Below are positions 1-9,560 of a stretch of 64,000 bases of DNA, piece after piece; within the stretch, counting starts at the first letter, position 1; each line of letters begins with the position of its first letter. Made by a program: the position numbers and the translations under genes. The stretch is taken from positions 2,728,001-2,792,000 of the forward strand of contig OZ252053.1 of the NCBI GenBank assembly GCA_965247965.1, read 5' to 3'. Source of the DNA: UBA7328 sp965247965 (GTDB lineage Bacteria; Bacteroidota; Bacteroidia; Chitinophagales; Saprospiraceae). The notes below the pieces were generated by a model. The model was not told the DNA's origin. It made no database searches and worked only from the letters and a program-made list of their open reading frames with translations.

Positions 1-1354
1 AAAATGCACTTTGAAAAGAACGACGGCCGGTGACAATAAAAGAACCCTTTCCATTGGCAAATGGGGATTCGACAAAAGCATTGACGCTCAGGAGGCTCAA
101 CCCTACACCCATATTAAACTCATTTGTATTGCCGTCTTTTCCTGTAATGTCAATAACGCTTGATAATCGTCCGCCATATTTTGCCCCAAAACCACCTTTG
201 TATATCTGTACGTCCTTAATGGCATTAGAATTAAAAGCACTGAAAAAACCAAACAGGTGATCGACATGATATACCGTGAACCCATCAAATAGGATCAGGT
301 TCTGATCTGGTGTACCTCCCCGAACAAACAGTCCTGATGAGCTTTCATTCGTCCCGCTTATGCCCGGAAGCAATTGGATAGAACGAAAAATATCCTTCTC
401 GCCAAAGCTCGGTAAGACCGAGGCGATCTCAGGCGTAATGCCAATCTTGCTCACACCTGAAGATGCATTCATAATCTGATCTTGTTTGACAGCGGCAATG
501 GTAATTTCGTCGAGTTCTACGCTGCCTGATCGAAGAGTCAATTCAAAATATTCCCTTGCCATGTCGGGATTCAATTTGATCTGTGTGGATTGATATCCTA
601 TATAGGATATTGCGAGTACGGCGGTGTCAGTGGGTACATTAAGTAAAGAGAAGTAGCCGTCCACATTGGTAGTCGTACCAATGGTCGTTCCTTGTACGAG
701 AACCGAGGCATATGGCAAACTTTCACCGGTTTGTTCATCCTTTATTATTCCCCTGATAACTATGTTTTTTGAAATTTTATCATGGCCTATTAAAGCAGTT
801 TTTTCCTCTTCAGGTAGGTAAATTCTCACATTTCTCCCCTTGGTGACTTCAAATTTGAGCGGAGTATTTTTTAGAATTTTGGCTAAAGCCATATCTAATG
901 GCTCGTTCCTAAGTTTGCCAAACACCCGAATGTTTTCAATTTCAGCTTTGTCATAATGGAGATTGAGTTCATGCTCCGTCTTCCATGTGTTCAGCACCTC
1001 TGAAAGAAGTGTATTGTTGAATTCGTCCCTGACCTTGATGTGTTCGATGATCGAGGATTTAATTCTGATTTCGATGGAGTTATCGTCAATAATGGCATAT
1101 CCCAGGGGCGTATCCTCCAGGATGATTTTCAGTGCATTTTTGACAGAATATCCATCAAAAACTTTTGTAATTAAAATACCTTCAACATCAGCAGCGTCAT
1201 ATTTAATAGAAATTCTGCACCATTTCTCCCATCGGTCGAATACTTCGTTCAGTGGTTTATTTTCAAAATTGTCGACTACGGTGCAGTAGCTCGCCTGGCC
1301 CAGAAAAGGGGTAGATAAGCAGAGTAAAATGATTAGTAAAAACAATTCCTTCAT
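1..1354 (-). CDS. TonB-dependent outer-membrane receptor with two STN-like domains (C-terminal barrel outside window)
   Basis: The start is the ATG at 1354; the product begins MKELFLLIILLCLSTPFLGQ, a signal peptide. Two successive STN/FecA-like segments follow (about residues 21-100 and 100-175), then a carboxypeptidase-like regulatory domain (GESLPYASVLVQGTTIGT) and a plug domain with the hallmark FVRGGTPDQNLILFDG and YKGGFGAKYGGRLSSVID. The reading frame stays open to the window edge, so the beta-barrel is missing from view. The family imports large or chelated substrates across the outer membrane using TonB energy. The tandem STN arrangement suggests either signalling to an anti-sigma factor or domain duplication. 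A LytS/LytTR pair lies divergently upstream. The substrate cannot be read from the sequence. Confidence 0.88.
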   Translation of the reverse strand, partial: MKELFLLIILLCLSTPFLGQASYCTVVDNFENKPLNEVFDRWEKWCRISIKYDAADVEGILITKVFDGYSVKNALKIILEDTPLGYAIIDDNSIEIRIKSSIIEHIKVRDEFNNTLLSEVLNTWKTEHELNLHYDKAEIENIRVFGKLRNEPLDMALAKILKNTPLKFEVTKGRNVRIYLPEEEKTALIGHDKISKNIVIRGIIKDEQTGESLPYASVLVQGTTIGTTTNVDGYFSLLNVPTDTAVLAISYIGYQSTQIKLNPDMAREYFELTLRSGSVELDEITIAAVKQDQIMNASSGVSKIGITPEIASVLPSFGEKDIFRSIQLLPGISGTNESSSGLFVRGGTPDQNLILFDGFTVYHVDHLFGFFSAFNSNAIKDVQIYKGGFGAKYGGRLSSVIDITGKDGNTNEFNMGVGLSLLSVNAFVESPFANGKGSFIVTGRRSFQSAF

Positions 1355-1596
1355 AACAAAATGAATTTTCTTAAGAAAGTGCTTTAGACCTCATATGTAC
1401 GCATAGAAAAGCTAGACGAATATGCTTATTCAGCGAATAGTCAACCTAGCCTGAAATTTTATCAATGAAGGGGCTAAAAAAATCAATGAAAACGCAAAAT
1501 CCTCTTTCATTGATAATACAATAGGCTTCGTTGATCAATGTTGTAGATAGGTGAATACCAGTTGGATTTATAGCAGCAAAAGAAGATATTGCGCAG

Positions 1597-2709
1597 ATGG
1601 ATGTCAATGCTGTCAAACGCGCTCTGCTCCAAATTCTGATAATCGCTTCCATCTGGTTAGTAATATCATATACCGTGAGTCCGGAATGGACTTCGTCGAG
1701 TCGGTTTTGGAATATGGCCGTTATGAATATTATCACCATCGTCATTGTCGCTTTCGCGAATACCACTTTTCTGTTACCAAAATTTTACTTTGAAAAGAGG
1801 TTGTTTTCTTTTGTCGTACTGTCCATTCTAATGGCCGCTGTTCTAGCAATAATTATCCGTGAAGTCATGCCGTCAATTATAGGCAATGGGCCATTCGATG
1901 ATGAAGGATTTCGCAGAATGCTTGAAAACAGATTTCCCGGCCTGTCGGCAGATACGGCCGGCCTCAATGCTGAAGACTTTTCCATAAGGAGGTCAAGCCG
2001 GATGAATAATATGCGATGGTTTATGTCAATGCCCCCATTTATCCTGGCATTTTTTGGTAGCGCGTTAGTAGAGGTGACAAGATTTGCCAACATTAAACAA
2101 AGAGAAAACATAGAACTTGAAAAACAAAAATTGGTGACCGAAATCAAATTTTTGAAAGCACAGATCAACCCACATTTTTTGTTTAACGCGCTCAACAATA
2201 TCTACACACTTGCTTTGACTAAATCTGATAACGCACCAGACAACCTATTGCGACTTTCTAATATGTTGAGGTACATGGTCTACGATTGCAGCGCTAAAAA
2301 AGTGCCACTACACAAGGAAGTAGACTATCTGAGAGACTACCTTGCCCTTGCTTCTTTGAAAGATAGTAGCGGAATGAAAATCCATGCAAATTTTGAGGTT
2401 TCGAATCAAAATATAATGGTACCTCCGTTACTGTTCATTCCCTTTGTGGAAAATGCATTCAAGCACAGTAATATTGAAGATATCAAAAATGGATGGATAA
2501 AGATTGACCTGACATCACTAGGCCAGGGCATAGATTTCAAAGTGGAGAATAGCCTTTTTCAAGGAGATGGGCCTAAAGATTCCAGAGGTGGGATAGGCCT
2601 GGATAATGTCAGAAAAAGGCTTAAGCTCATCTATGACGATGCTTTTAGTCTTGATACAGAAAGTCAAAGTGACAGCTTCATTACTCATTTGACAATTGAT
2701 CACGCATGA
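1597..2709 (+). CDS. LytS-type sensor histidine kinase
   Basis: Membrane sensor kinase of the His_kinase (PF06580) type common in Bacteroidota. About four hydrophobic helices occupy the first half of the 370 residues, followed by a short linker helix (KQRENIELEKQKLVTEIKFL) and the phospho-acceptor motif KAQINPHFLFNALNNIY. The C-terminal HATPase region shows FIPFVENAFKHS (N box) and GGIGLDNVRKRL (G box). It should autophosphorylate and pass phosphate to the regulator encoded next to it. The last codons overlap the regulator start by 4 bases (ATGA at 2706), so the two are translationally coupled. The input signal is unknown because the membrane domain has no recognisable sensor fold. Confidence 0.93.
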   Translation: MDVNAVKRALLQILIIASIWLVISYTVSPEWTSSSRFWNMAVMNIITIVIVAFANTTFLLPKFYFEKRLFSFVVLSILMAAVLAIIIREVMPSIIGNGPFDDEGFRRMLENRFPGLSADTAGLNAEDFSIRRSSRMNNMRWFMSMPPFILAFFGSALVEVTRFANIKQRENIELEKQKLVTEIKFLKAQINPHFLFNALNNIYTLALTKSDNAPDNLLRLSNMLRYMVYDCSAKKVPLHKEVDYLRDYLALASLKDSSGMKIHANFEVSNQNIMVPPLLFIPFVENAFKHSNIEDIKNGWIKIDLTSLGQGIDFKVENSLFQGDGPKDSRGGIGLDNVRKRLKLIYDDAFSLDTESQSDSFITHLTIDHA

Positions 2710-3434
2710 CAAATTGCAATATCGTAATTGTAGACGATGAGGAACTGGCTCGAGTATTATTGAGGAATTATGTTTCGAGACTTTCTCATTTCAAAATAGT
2801 CGGAGAATGTAAAAATCCGCTTGAGTTGTTGCAAATCCTGGGGAATGAAAAAGTCGATCTTATTTTTCTTGATATTCAAATGCCCGAATTAACAGGTCTT
2901 GATTTTTTGAGAAGTGTCAAGCCAAACACCGATGTAATTATTACCACTGCCTACTCAGAATATGCACTCGAAGGATTTGAATTGAATGTTTTGGACTACC
3001 TTCATAAACCCTTTGGATTTGATCGTTTCACTCAGGCTATCTCAAAATTTCAGGAGCGAAGGCAAGGCCAAATTTTTAAACCTGATTTGTCGCAAAATTC
3101 ATCAATTGAAACCCCCACTGATCACATACTTGTTAAATCAGAACATAAGATTCATCGAATACCTCTATGTGATGTGAAATATATAAAAGGTATGCGGGAG
3201 TATATATCTTTTCACTGCGTAAATGGAGAGCGGATCATGACCATAAGATCCCTGAAAAATCTGGAGTCCGAACTTCCACAGTCACAATTTATCCACGTTC
3301 ACAAATCGTACATCGTCGCGAAAAGACATGCCAAGACATTAGAGGGAAGAAATATTTTGATTGGTGAGGACAAGATTCCGATCGGGGCGTCTTATCGAGA
3401 TAGGGTAATAGATCAACTATTCACGGCACTTTAA
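2706..3434 (+). CDS. LytTR-family response regulator
   Basis: 242-residue response regulator, partner of the kinase that overlaps it. The N-terminal receiver shows the acidic pair DDEELA, the phospho-acceptor Asp in DLIFLDIQMPELTG and the conserved Lys in LHKPFGFDRF. The C-terminal half is a LytTR DNA-binding domain (LVKSEHKIHRIPLCDVKYIKGMR split around residue 145; RSLKNLESELP; FIHVHKSYIV). LytTR proteins bind direct repeats upstream of envelope or transport genes. A plausible but untested target is the divergent TonB receptor on its left. It converges on the ATP-grasp gene with a 16-base gap. Confidence 0.93.
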   Translation: MTNCNIVIVDDEELARVLLRNYVSRLSHFKIVGECKNPLELLQILGNEKVDLIFLDIQMPELTGLDFLRSVKPNTDVIITTAYSEYALEGFELNVLDYLHKPFGFDRFTQAISKFQERRQGQIFKPDLSQNSSIETPTDHILVKSEHKIHRIPLCDVKYIKGMREYISFHCVNGERIMTIRSLKNLESELPQSQFIHVHKSYIVAKRHAKTLEGRNILIGEDKIPIGASYRDRVIDQLFTAL

Positions 3435-3450
3435 AAATTGAGATGCCGGG

Positions 3451-4457
3451 TCAATGATAACTTGACACAGCCTCTCTAACCCGATTTTTATTTCCTGATT
3501 TGCCACTTTCTTTTTCCAATTCCTGTGTAAGAAGCTCTGCAATGACATTCATCCCAAATACTTCTGAATTACTCCTGAGCTCGGCTTCGCGATTGTAGTT
3601 CGTATTTGTATTGACATCGTAGAAAAATCGTTCTCCGGCTTCATCTTCGATAAATTCCATTCCCGCTATATCGATGGCATTGGCTTTGAGGAAATCTTCG
3701 CACACAACAATTTCAGGAATAGAAAAATATTCGATAATTTCGAATTTATTCGTACTGATGGTCGATGAGGTAGGACAAGCTATATCTCCAATTTGACAAT
3801 CGTCAGCCGGGCACAATTCGAAATCGTCGCTTGTATCTACACTAACGGCGTATAAAAATTTTGCATCAATAAATTCCAACCTGGTGATCTTGTCATTTTT
3901 TGGCTTAATGTACTCCTGGACAAGGAAAACACCGTCCAGGCTGACTTCGGGCAACGTGGCCTTACGCAAAAATGTTTTGACATCATTGATAGAATGAAAA
4001 AGACGCACATCGAGTCCTTTTCCGCCCCGATTTGGCTTGAGAATAAAAGGAAACATACTGAGGTCGTAAGCTGCTTTGATGATTTCCTTTTCTCCGACCG
4101 CAGCAATAGTTTTTGGCGTGCGAATGCCAAACTGTTGCAAAGACAAGTATTGCTCAATTTTACGCACTTCCAATTGTAACGCGCGTCTTCCATTCAGCAC
4201 TTTCCGGTGGTACGCTTCCAACCATGCCAGTACCGGCCCGGTAAGTTCTACTGCATACCTGTTTCCGCGTGTATGCGATGAAGCGCTCATGCGATTGTAG
4301 AAAACTCCCAATGGTGGCGCTTTGGAGATGTCAATAGTTCCACGATCCAGAAACCATTCTTCAAATGGGGTCTGAAGCTCTTCGAGAGCCTCGATCAAGG
4401 GAAGTATCCACTCTTTGTTTTCGTGCAAGATGTATACCTTTGGTTTTGATCCGTCAT
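3451..4457 (-). CDS. ATP-grasp (RimK/glutamate-ligase-like) protein, 5' end displaced by an IS element
   Basis: ATP-grasp enzyme of the alpha-L-glutamate ligase-like type, which joins a carboxylate to an amine or thiol via an acyl-phosphate. Visible features are FILKPNRGGKGLDVRLF (ATP-binding loop), VFLVQEYIKP (hinge) and DVNTNTNYN (metal-binding end). A TTG at 4428 could start translation, but conserved-looking residues KPKVYIL directly upstream are in frame up to 4457, where the terminal repeat of the IS1634-type element begins. The original start codon is therefore probably lost or moved to the far side of the IS. No in-frame ATG was found between the IS end and 4428. The gene may be expressed from within the IS, or may be dead. 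Confidence 0.75.
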
Positions 4458-6535
4458 TTAACCCAACTTGTCCTTTTTGATTAATGTCTGCACTAATTTT
4501 GTTTGAATATCCATGTTTTTGTGATATAACTTGTTGATTTTCAATAGTAGTTATTAAGGATTTTCAAATGTAGTGTAGTATGGTGCCTGCGTAATTGGAA
4601 TCATATGTGTACATTTGCCATATGTACATTAGACAAGTAAAAAAACAAAATGTCAAAAACGGTAAAATATTCTACCAGTACACACTTGCACAGACGGCCA
4701 GGGTAGATGGAAAAGTCAAACAAAGAAACATCCTTTACCTGGGAAGCGACCCGTTGTTGGATTCGAAGCAGAATAAGTCTGAGGTCTTACAAGTGCTCAA
4801 ATCCAGAATATTTTCTCAACAAGATCTATTCCCCGTTGATATTGCGGATGAGTTGCTAAAGCTTGCTCTTAAATTCTACGAAAAATACCAATTAAAATAC
4901 CCCGATAATCAAGGTGAAAAGGCAGCCTCACTTCCCCCACCAAAAGACAAAAGCGAAATTCACAGTGTTGATATTCATTCCATCGAAGTAGGAGATGTCA
5001 AATCTTTCGGTTCCGAACACCTTTGCAAGCAGATTCTGGAAAAACTTCAATTAACTAAGTGCCTTACCTCACTTAATTGGCGCAATAAGGATATTCAAAA
5101 AGCATTGATCAGCATCTGCGCAAGAGCCATATACACAAGTTCAGAACATAAAACTTCACAGATTCTCACAGACAATTCAGAATTGATGGCCTGCTACAAT
5201 TACACTCCCGGCTCGATCACCCATCGCGAACTATACCGTATTTCAGACCTGCTCTACAAACACAAAAACACTATCGATCAACACCTATATAGCCGCATCA
5301 TCAATATGTTCACACTGGATGATAAACTGGTCATTTTTGACATTACCAATACCTATTTCGAAGGTCGAAAGGCGACAAACAAACTTCCAAAATTTGGAAA
5401 AAGCAAAGAGAAAAGGACAGATTGCAAACAAGTTGTATTCACCGGAGTGATCAATAAGGAGGGCTTCATCCGGCATTCAAGGATATATGAGGGTAACAGA
5501 GCTGACAGCACAACCCTGGAAGAGATGCTCAAAGACCTTGAAAAATACAGCCCCGATCACACGAACAAAACAGTGGTCATAGATGCAGGTATAGCCACTG
5601 AGAAAAACCTGGAATTGATCGCCGGTAAAGGTCTTCATTATGTATGCGTTTCCCGAAAACGACTCAAAGACCACCCGATCGATCAATCCAATGTGTTTAC
5701 AAAAATATCGACAGATCGTAACAAACATGAAGTGCACATTACTCAATTCAAACCCGAAGGGTACAATGACACCTGGCTTTATGTGCACAGTTCATCCAAA
5801 CAACTAAAAGAAGAATCGATGAAGGGTAAGCTCATGCAAAGATTTGAAGAAGACTTACAACAGGTTCAAAATGGAATAGCTAAAAAAGGAGGTACTAAAA
5901 AAATAGAAAAAGTGTGGGAACGCATCGGTCGGCTCAAGGAAAAACACAAGCATGTATCCTCCCGATACAAAATAGATGTGGAGCATGATGACAAAGTAGC
6001 TGTCAATGTCTCATGGTCTGTCCAGCCACAAAAAGAAAAACAGGACAAAGACAAGGGAATTTACTTTTTGAGAACAAATTACGAGCAGATCGACGATAAG
6101 TAGCTTTGGCAAATTTACAACACCATAAGAGAAGTGGAGTCCACATTCCGATGCCTCAAAACTGATCTCAACATCCGGCCCATTCACCATCAAAATGACG
6201 AAAGGATCGAAGCTCATATTTATCTCACACTTCTAGCCTATCAGGTCGTAAACACGATCCGATACATGCTCAACCAAAAAGGCATAAATTACGACTGGGC
6301 AAATATTGTCAGAATAATGAGCACACATACCATCCAAACCGTCGAACTACGCACTGACACCAAATCCATACACCTGAGAAAACCTTCAAAGCCAATCCAA
6401 AAAGTACAAAACATCTATTCTGCAACCAACTCAACAGATATTCAAAAGGCAATTAAAAAATATGTAGTGTACCATTGAAATCGTAACCCACTGATAATCA
6501 CCGACTTATTTTCTAAAAAGAGCAAGTTGGGTTAA
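4458..6535 (+). mobile_element. IS1634-type insertion sequence
   Basis: The element is bounded by terminal inverted repeats: TTAACCCAACTTG at 4458-4470 and its reverse complement at 6523-6535. The match continues inward as CTTTTT after two mismatches, giving about 21 bp of repeat in a 2,078-bp element. It contains one transposase gene interrupted by a stop codon. The 6 bases outside each end (cgtcat and gggtat) do not match, so no target duplication is visible; either it has diverged or the element moved by recombination. It sits exactly at the 5' end of the ATP-grasp gene. Confidence 0.85.
4622..6478 (+). pseudogene. IS1634-family DDE transposase, interrupted by an in-frame amber codon
   Basis: The transposase begins at the ATG at 4622 (MYIRQVKKQNVKNGKIFYQY); a TTG 27 bases earlier is in frame but less likely. 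Catalytic-core landmarks include DKLVIFDITNTYFEG (first Asp) and KTVVIDAGIATEKN (second Asp). A TAG at 6101-6103 cuts the frame after EQIDDK. The same frame then continues LWQIYNTIREVESTFRCL, which carries the catalytic Glu region, and ends at 6478. Without readthrough the product lacks the Glu, so the copy should be transposition-defective. Everything else in the frame is intact, indicating a recent mutation. Confidence 0.85.
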
Positions 6536-6570
6536 GGGTATGCTCATAATAGCTTCATTTAAATAAAAAA

Positions 6571-6600
6571 GCCCTTTCCCGGAGTCATCCAGGAAAGGGC
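6571..6600 (-). terminator. Rho-independent terminator reading on the minus strand
   Basis: Perfect hairpin arms GCCCTTTCC (6571-6579) and GGAAAGGGC (6592-6600). On the minus strand the stem is followed by a T-run (6565-6570), as in an intrinsic terminator. No minus-strand gene is recognisable between here and the ferredoxin, so its upstream gene is missing or untranslated. It would block readthrough from the right into the IS element. Confidence 0.6.
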
Positions 6601-6803
6601 GCGATAATTTCTATAAAATATGCCAACTACTTCCTGGAATGTAAAAATACACAACAACAACAGCAACAATCGGCATTATACTGTGTTGAAAATATTCCGG
6701 AAGAAAATAACATGATAAATTTCTTTGATAAGGGCAAGATATGGATAATTGTTTGATAATTCAACATTAGCTAACAACTTTGAAAACTTCAGGACTAAGA
6801 TAA

Positions 6804-7211
6804 ATGGCACTTCTAATAACAGATGAATGTATAAACTGTGGCGCTTGTGAACCCGCTTGTCCCAACGGCGCAATATGGGATCCGGGTGATAAATGGGACA
6901 TGCTGAAAGTTTCTCCTGCTGTAGATGAACAAAAGTCATTGGCAGCTGGTAAAAAATACAATTCCAAGTACTTCGGAATCATTGAAACAGATCAGCAAAT
7001 GGAACCCTTTAGTGCGAAAGCTCATGGCGCTGATGGTGAGGAATTTTATTTTATTGTTCCTGATTTATGTACGGAATGTGTTGGACATTTTGAAGAACCA
7101 CAATGTGCGGCAGTATGTCCGGTTGACTGCTGTATTGTGGACCCAAATCGAGAGGAAAGTGAGGAAGAGTTACTGGGAAGAAAAAATAGATTGTACGCTG
7201 CCGTGGAATAA
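6804..7211 (+). CDS. 4Fe-4S dicluster ferredoxin
   Basis: 135-residue cytoplasmic electron carrier. The N-terminal motif CINCGACEPACP binds one 4Fe-4S cluster. A second set, CTECVGHFEEPQCAAVCP, has the longer insertion between the second and third Cys typical of YfhL/Allochromatium-type dicluster ferredoxins. A strongly acidic stretch follows. The start ATG at 6804 is preceded by GGACTAAGATAA. It stands alone, about 270 bases after the IS element, so the partner enzyme cannot be inferred from context. Confidence 0.92.
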   Translation: MALLITDECINCGACEPACPNGAIWDPGDKWDMLKVSPAVDEQKSLAAGKKYNSKYFGIIETDQQMEPFSAKAHGADGEEFYFIVPDLCTECVGHFEEPQCAAVCPVDCCIVDPNREESEEELLGRKNRLYAAVE

Positions 7212-7259
7212 ATACAACTGCTGTCTTTTGAAACTGATTCAATTTTAGAACAGGCAATT

Positions 7260-8276
7260 ATGAAAATCTACTGTCCTATAATCGTTCTTTTGTTATTCAT
7301 CATTTCCTGCAAAACGGAAAAGAGCAATGACAATGCACTAGAAGAACAAGTGCTTATCAAATCATCCAAAATTCATTTAAGAGACCCATTTATTTTGGCG
7401 GATGATAAAACAAAGACCTACTATTTGTATACTTCTATCCACAACAGGACTCAAAGCGAAGGGCAAGGTGTGGAAGTTTACACAAGTACAGATTTGCAAA
7501 ATTGGACAAGCCCGAAACCCGTTTTCCACGTTTCCGAAAATTTTTGGGCAAAAAAATATGTCTGGGCTCCAGAGGTGCACTATTACAACGGGAAATATTA
7601 CCTATTCGTAACCTTCACGTCTGATGACATTCTTGATAATCCTCCTGAAGCTGCTATGGAAAATGCATCTAAGTTTAATAAACGAGGAACGCAAATTCTA
7701 GTTTCTGAATCGCCGATGGGACTCTTTATACCTTTTAATAACCAACCGCATACAACGATTGATTGGATGACCATCGACGGCACATTCTGGGAGGAAGGCG
7801 GTCAGCCATATATGATATACTGCCACGAATGGACCCAGATCAAGGATGGTACAGTTGATTTGATAGAATTAGAAAATGACCTTTCTGCCGTCAGAGGCGA
7901 AAATCAAGTTCTTTTTAATGGATCCGAGGCTCCTTGGGTACAACCGATTGCTGAAGGGACGGAATATATTACAGATGGATGCTACTTGTACAAAACAAAA
8001 ACCGCTAAAGTCCTGATGATCTGGTCGAGCGCTGATACGGAAGGGTTTTCCATCGGTGTAGCTGAATCAGAAAGCGGAAGTGTCAAAGGCCCGTGGAAAC
8101 ATCAGGCAAATCCTTTGGTAGAGAAAAATGGCTTACATGCGATGATTTTTGAAACATTCGACGGGCGGCTAATCCTCGCCTTGCATCAACCGAATTCAAG
8201 TCCTGACGAACGAATGAAATTGCATAAATTGATTGATACCGGTGAAACTTTGGAATTGATGGAGAAGTTGTTTTGA
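7260..8276 (+). CDS. GH43-like glycoside hydrolase lipoprotein
   Basis: 338-residue five-bladed propeller enzyme of the GH43 (arabinanase/xylosidase) type. The start MKIYCPIIVLLLFIISC is a lipoprotein signal with lipobox Cys at about residue 17. The three catalytic carboxylates of the family are placed as expected: Asp in RDPFILA (base), Asp in WMTIDGTFW (pKa modulator) and Glu in NGSEAPWV (acid). The family hydrolyses arabinosyl or xylosyl linkages in plant or algal polysaccharides; the exact substrate is not readable. No Sus genes lie beside it. Confidence 0.85.
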   Translation: MKIYCPIIVLLLFIISCKTEKSNDNALEEQVLIKSSKIHLRDPFILADDKTKTYYLYTSIHNRTQSEGQGVEVYTSTDLQNWTSPKPVFHVSENFWAKKYVWAPEVHYYNGKYYLFVTFTSDDILDNPPEAAMENASKFNKRGTQILVSESPMGLFIPFNNQPHTTIDWMTIDGTFWEEGGQPYMIYCHEWTQIKDGTVDLIELENDLSAVRGENQVLFNGSEAPWVQPIAEGTEYITDGCYLYKTKTAKVLMIWSSADTEGFSIGVAESESGSVKGPWKHQANPLVEKNGLHAMIFETFDGRLILALHQPNSSPDERMKLHKLIDTGETLELMEKLF

Positions 8277-8377
8277 ATTTCCCTATGTTAGATTGCCTGG
8301 TCTTTGAAGTGCGAAACCACAACGCCTATACCCTCGATTTCTACGCTCAATTTCGTGTTCTGATCTATACAGAATGA

Positions 8378-9472
8378 TCAGTTTGTCTTGATAGTATTCA
8401 GATCTATTTTTCTTTCCTTTCCCCTCAGTTCAATGCTCCCCAAAGGAAGTAGTTCATAGGCTTCCGGGTCTGGAATAAGATCAAAAGTCTCCCTGGAGAT
8501 CAGGAAATCTACCTCGTATTGATTGCATTGCTCCTGGATTCGGGCAGTGGTATTCAATACATCACCGGAATAAATGATATCCTATTTTATGCTTCCGATC
8601 TCCCCTGCCATCACCTGTCCATAATGAAGACCAGCCTTCAACTCGGGGATCAGGCCGTATTTCTTTTCGTATAACGGCGCTATGTCCGAGAGCTTCTTTT
8701 GGATCTGAAAAAAGCAGCGAAGACAGTTGGCATTGTGCCTACCCTTTTTCATCGGCCAGGAGACGACAATTTCATCCCCTACGTACTGGTATATTTCCCC
8801 CTCATTCTCAAGAATTGGGCTGGTGATGTCCGAGATCAGATCCTTCAATAAATTGAAGTATTTCTCATTGCCTATTTTTTCTGCGATCGTAGTGGAAGAA
8901 CGCATATCCAGAAACATAAAGATCCTTTGTTCCTTTCTAGGTTGGTGGTATTTCCCCCTGAGAAATTTTAGAAGAATACCTGGGCCAAACTTATCGTTGA
9001 CCTGTAGCAGGAAGAGTGTAAGCAGGGTAATTGCTCCCCACATGATGAATAAAGTGATCTGGACAGGATTAAAAGCTAATTGTATCGCAAACCTTAACGC
9101 TTCAGAGGAGACCGCCTGATTTCCGAATTCCCTATGTACATCTATTATTGTAACAAGGACCATGATCATCCCAAATATCAATACATATGCCCCTGCTGTA
9201 GTAAGCATGGCAAACCGAAATGACTTTCTTCGAAATAGCTGACCATTGAACAGTACCAATGAAGTCCCGCCAAAGATCCCTGCGATCAACCCAACCAACA
9301 GGTTTATCTCTATATGGTGCTTAAGGTCAAACAGCTCAGAGGGCCCCAGACTATAAGGAGAATTGAGCAAAGCAACATTAAAAAATGCAATGAAGAGATT
9401 GAACAACATCCAAGAAGCCGTAATTACGGCAACCTTGCCGATGTTCATTTTTAGTTGTGGAGAAAGTTTCAT
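8378..9472 (-). pseudogene. Membrane-bound class III adenylate/guanylate cyclase with in-frame amber codon
   Basis: The chosen start is the ATG at 9472 (MKLSPQLKMN). The N-terminal half has about four membrane helices; the C-terminal half is a class III cyclase domain (metal site FMFLDMRSSTTIAEKI and YQYVGDEIVVSW). A TAG at 8582-8584 stops the frame after MAGEIGSIK. The same frame continues DIIYSGDVLNTTARIQEQC and ends naturally with TGA at 8378. The missing part holds the NTTARI substrate/transition-state region, so the truncated protein should be inactive. A single Lys codon (AAG to TAG) would explain it. The rest of the reading frame is clean, so the loss is recent. Confidence 0.82.
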
Positions 9473-9560
9473 TGTTACCAATATGAACAAATTATGTTAT
9501 TTTGGCAAACCGTTCACTTTGTGAATAGTACCATATCATATTCAAAATAGTCGTTTATCA

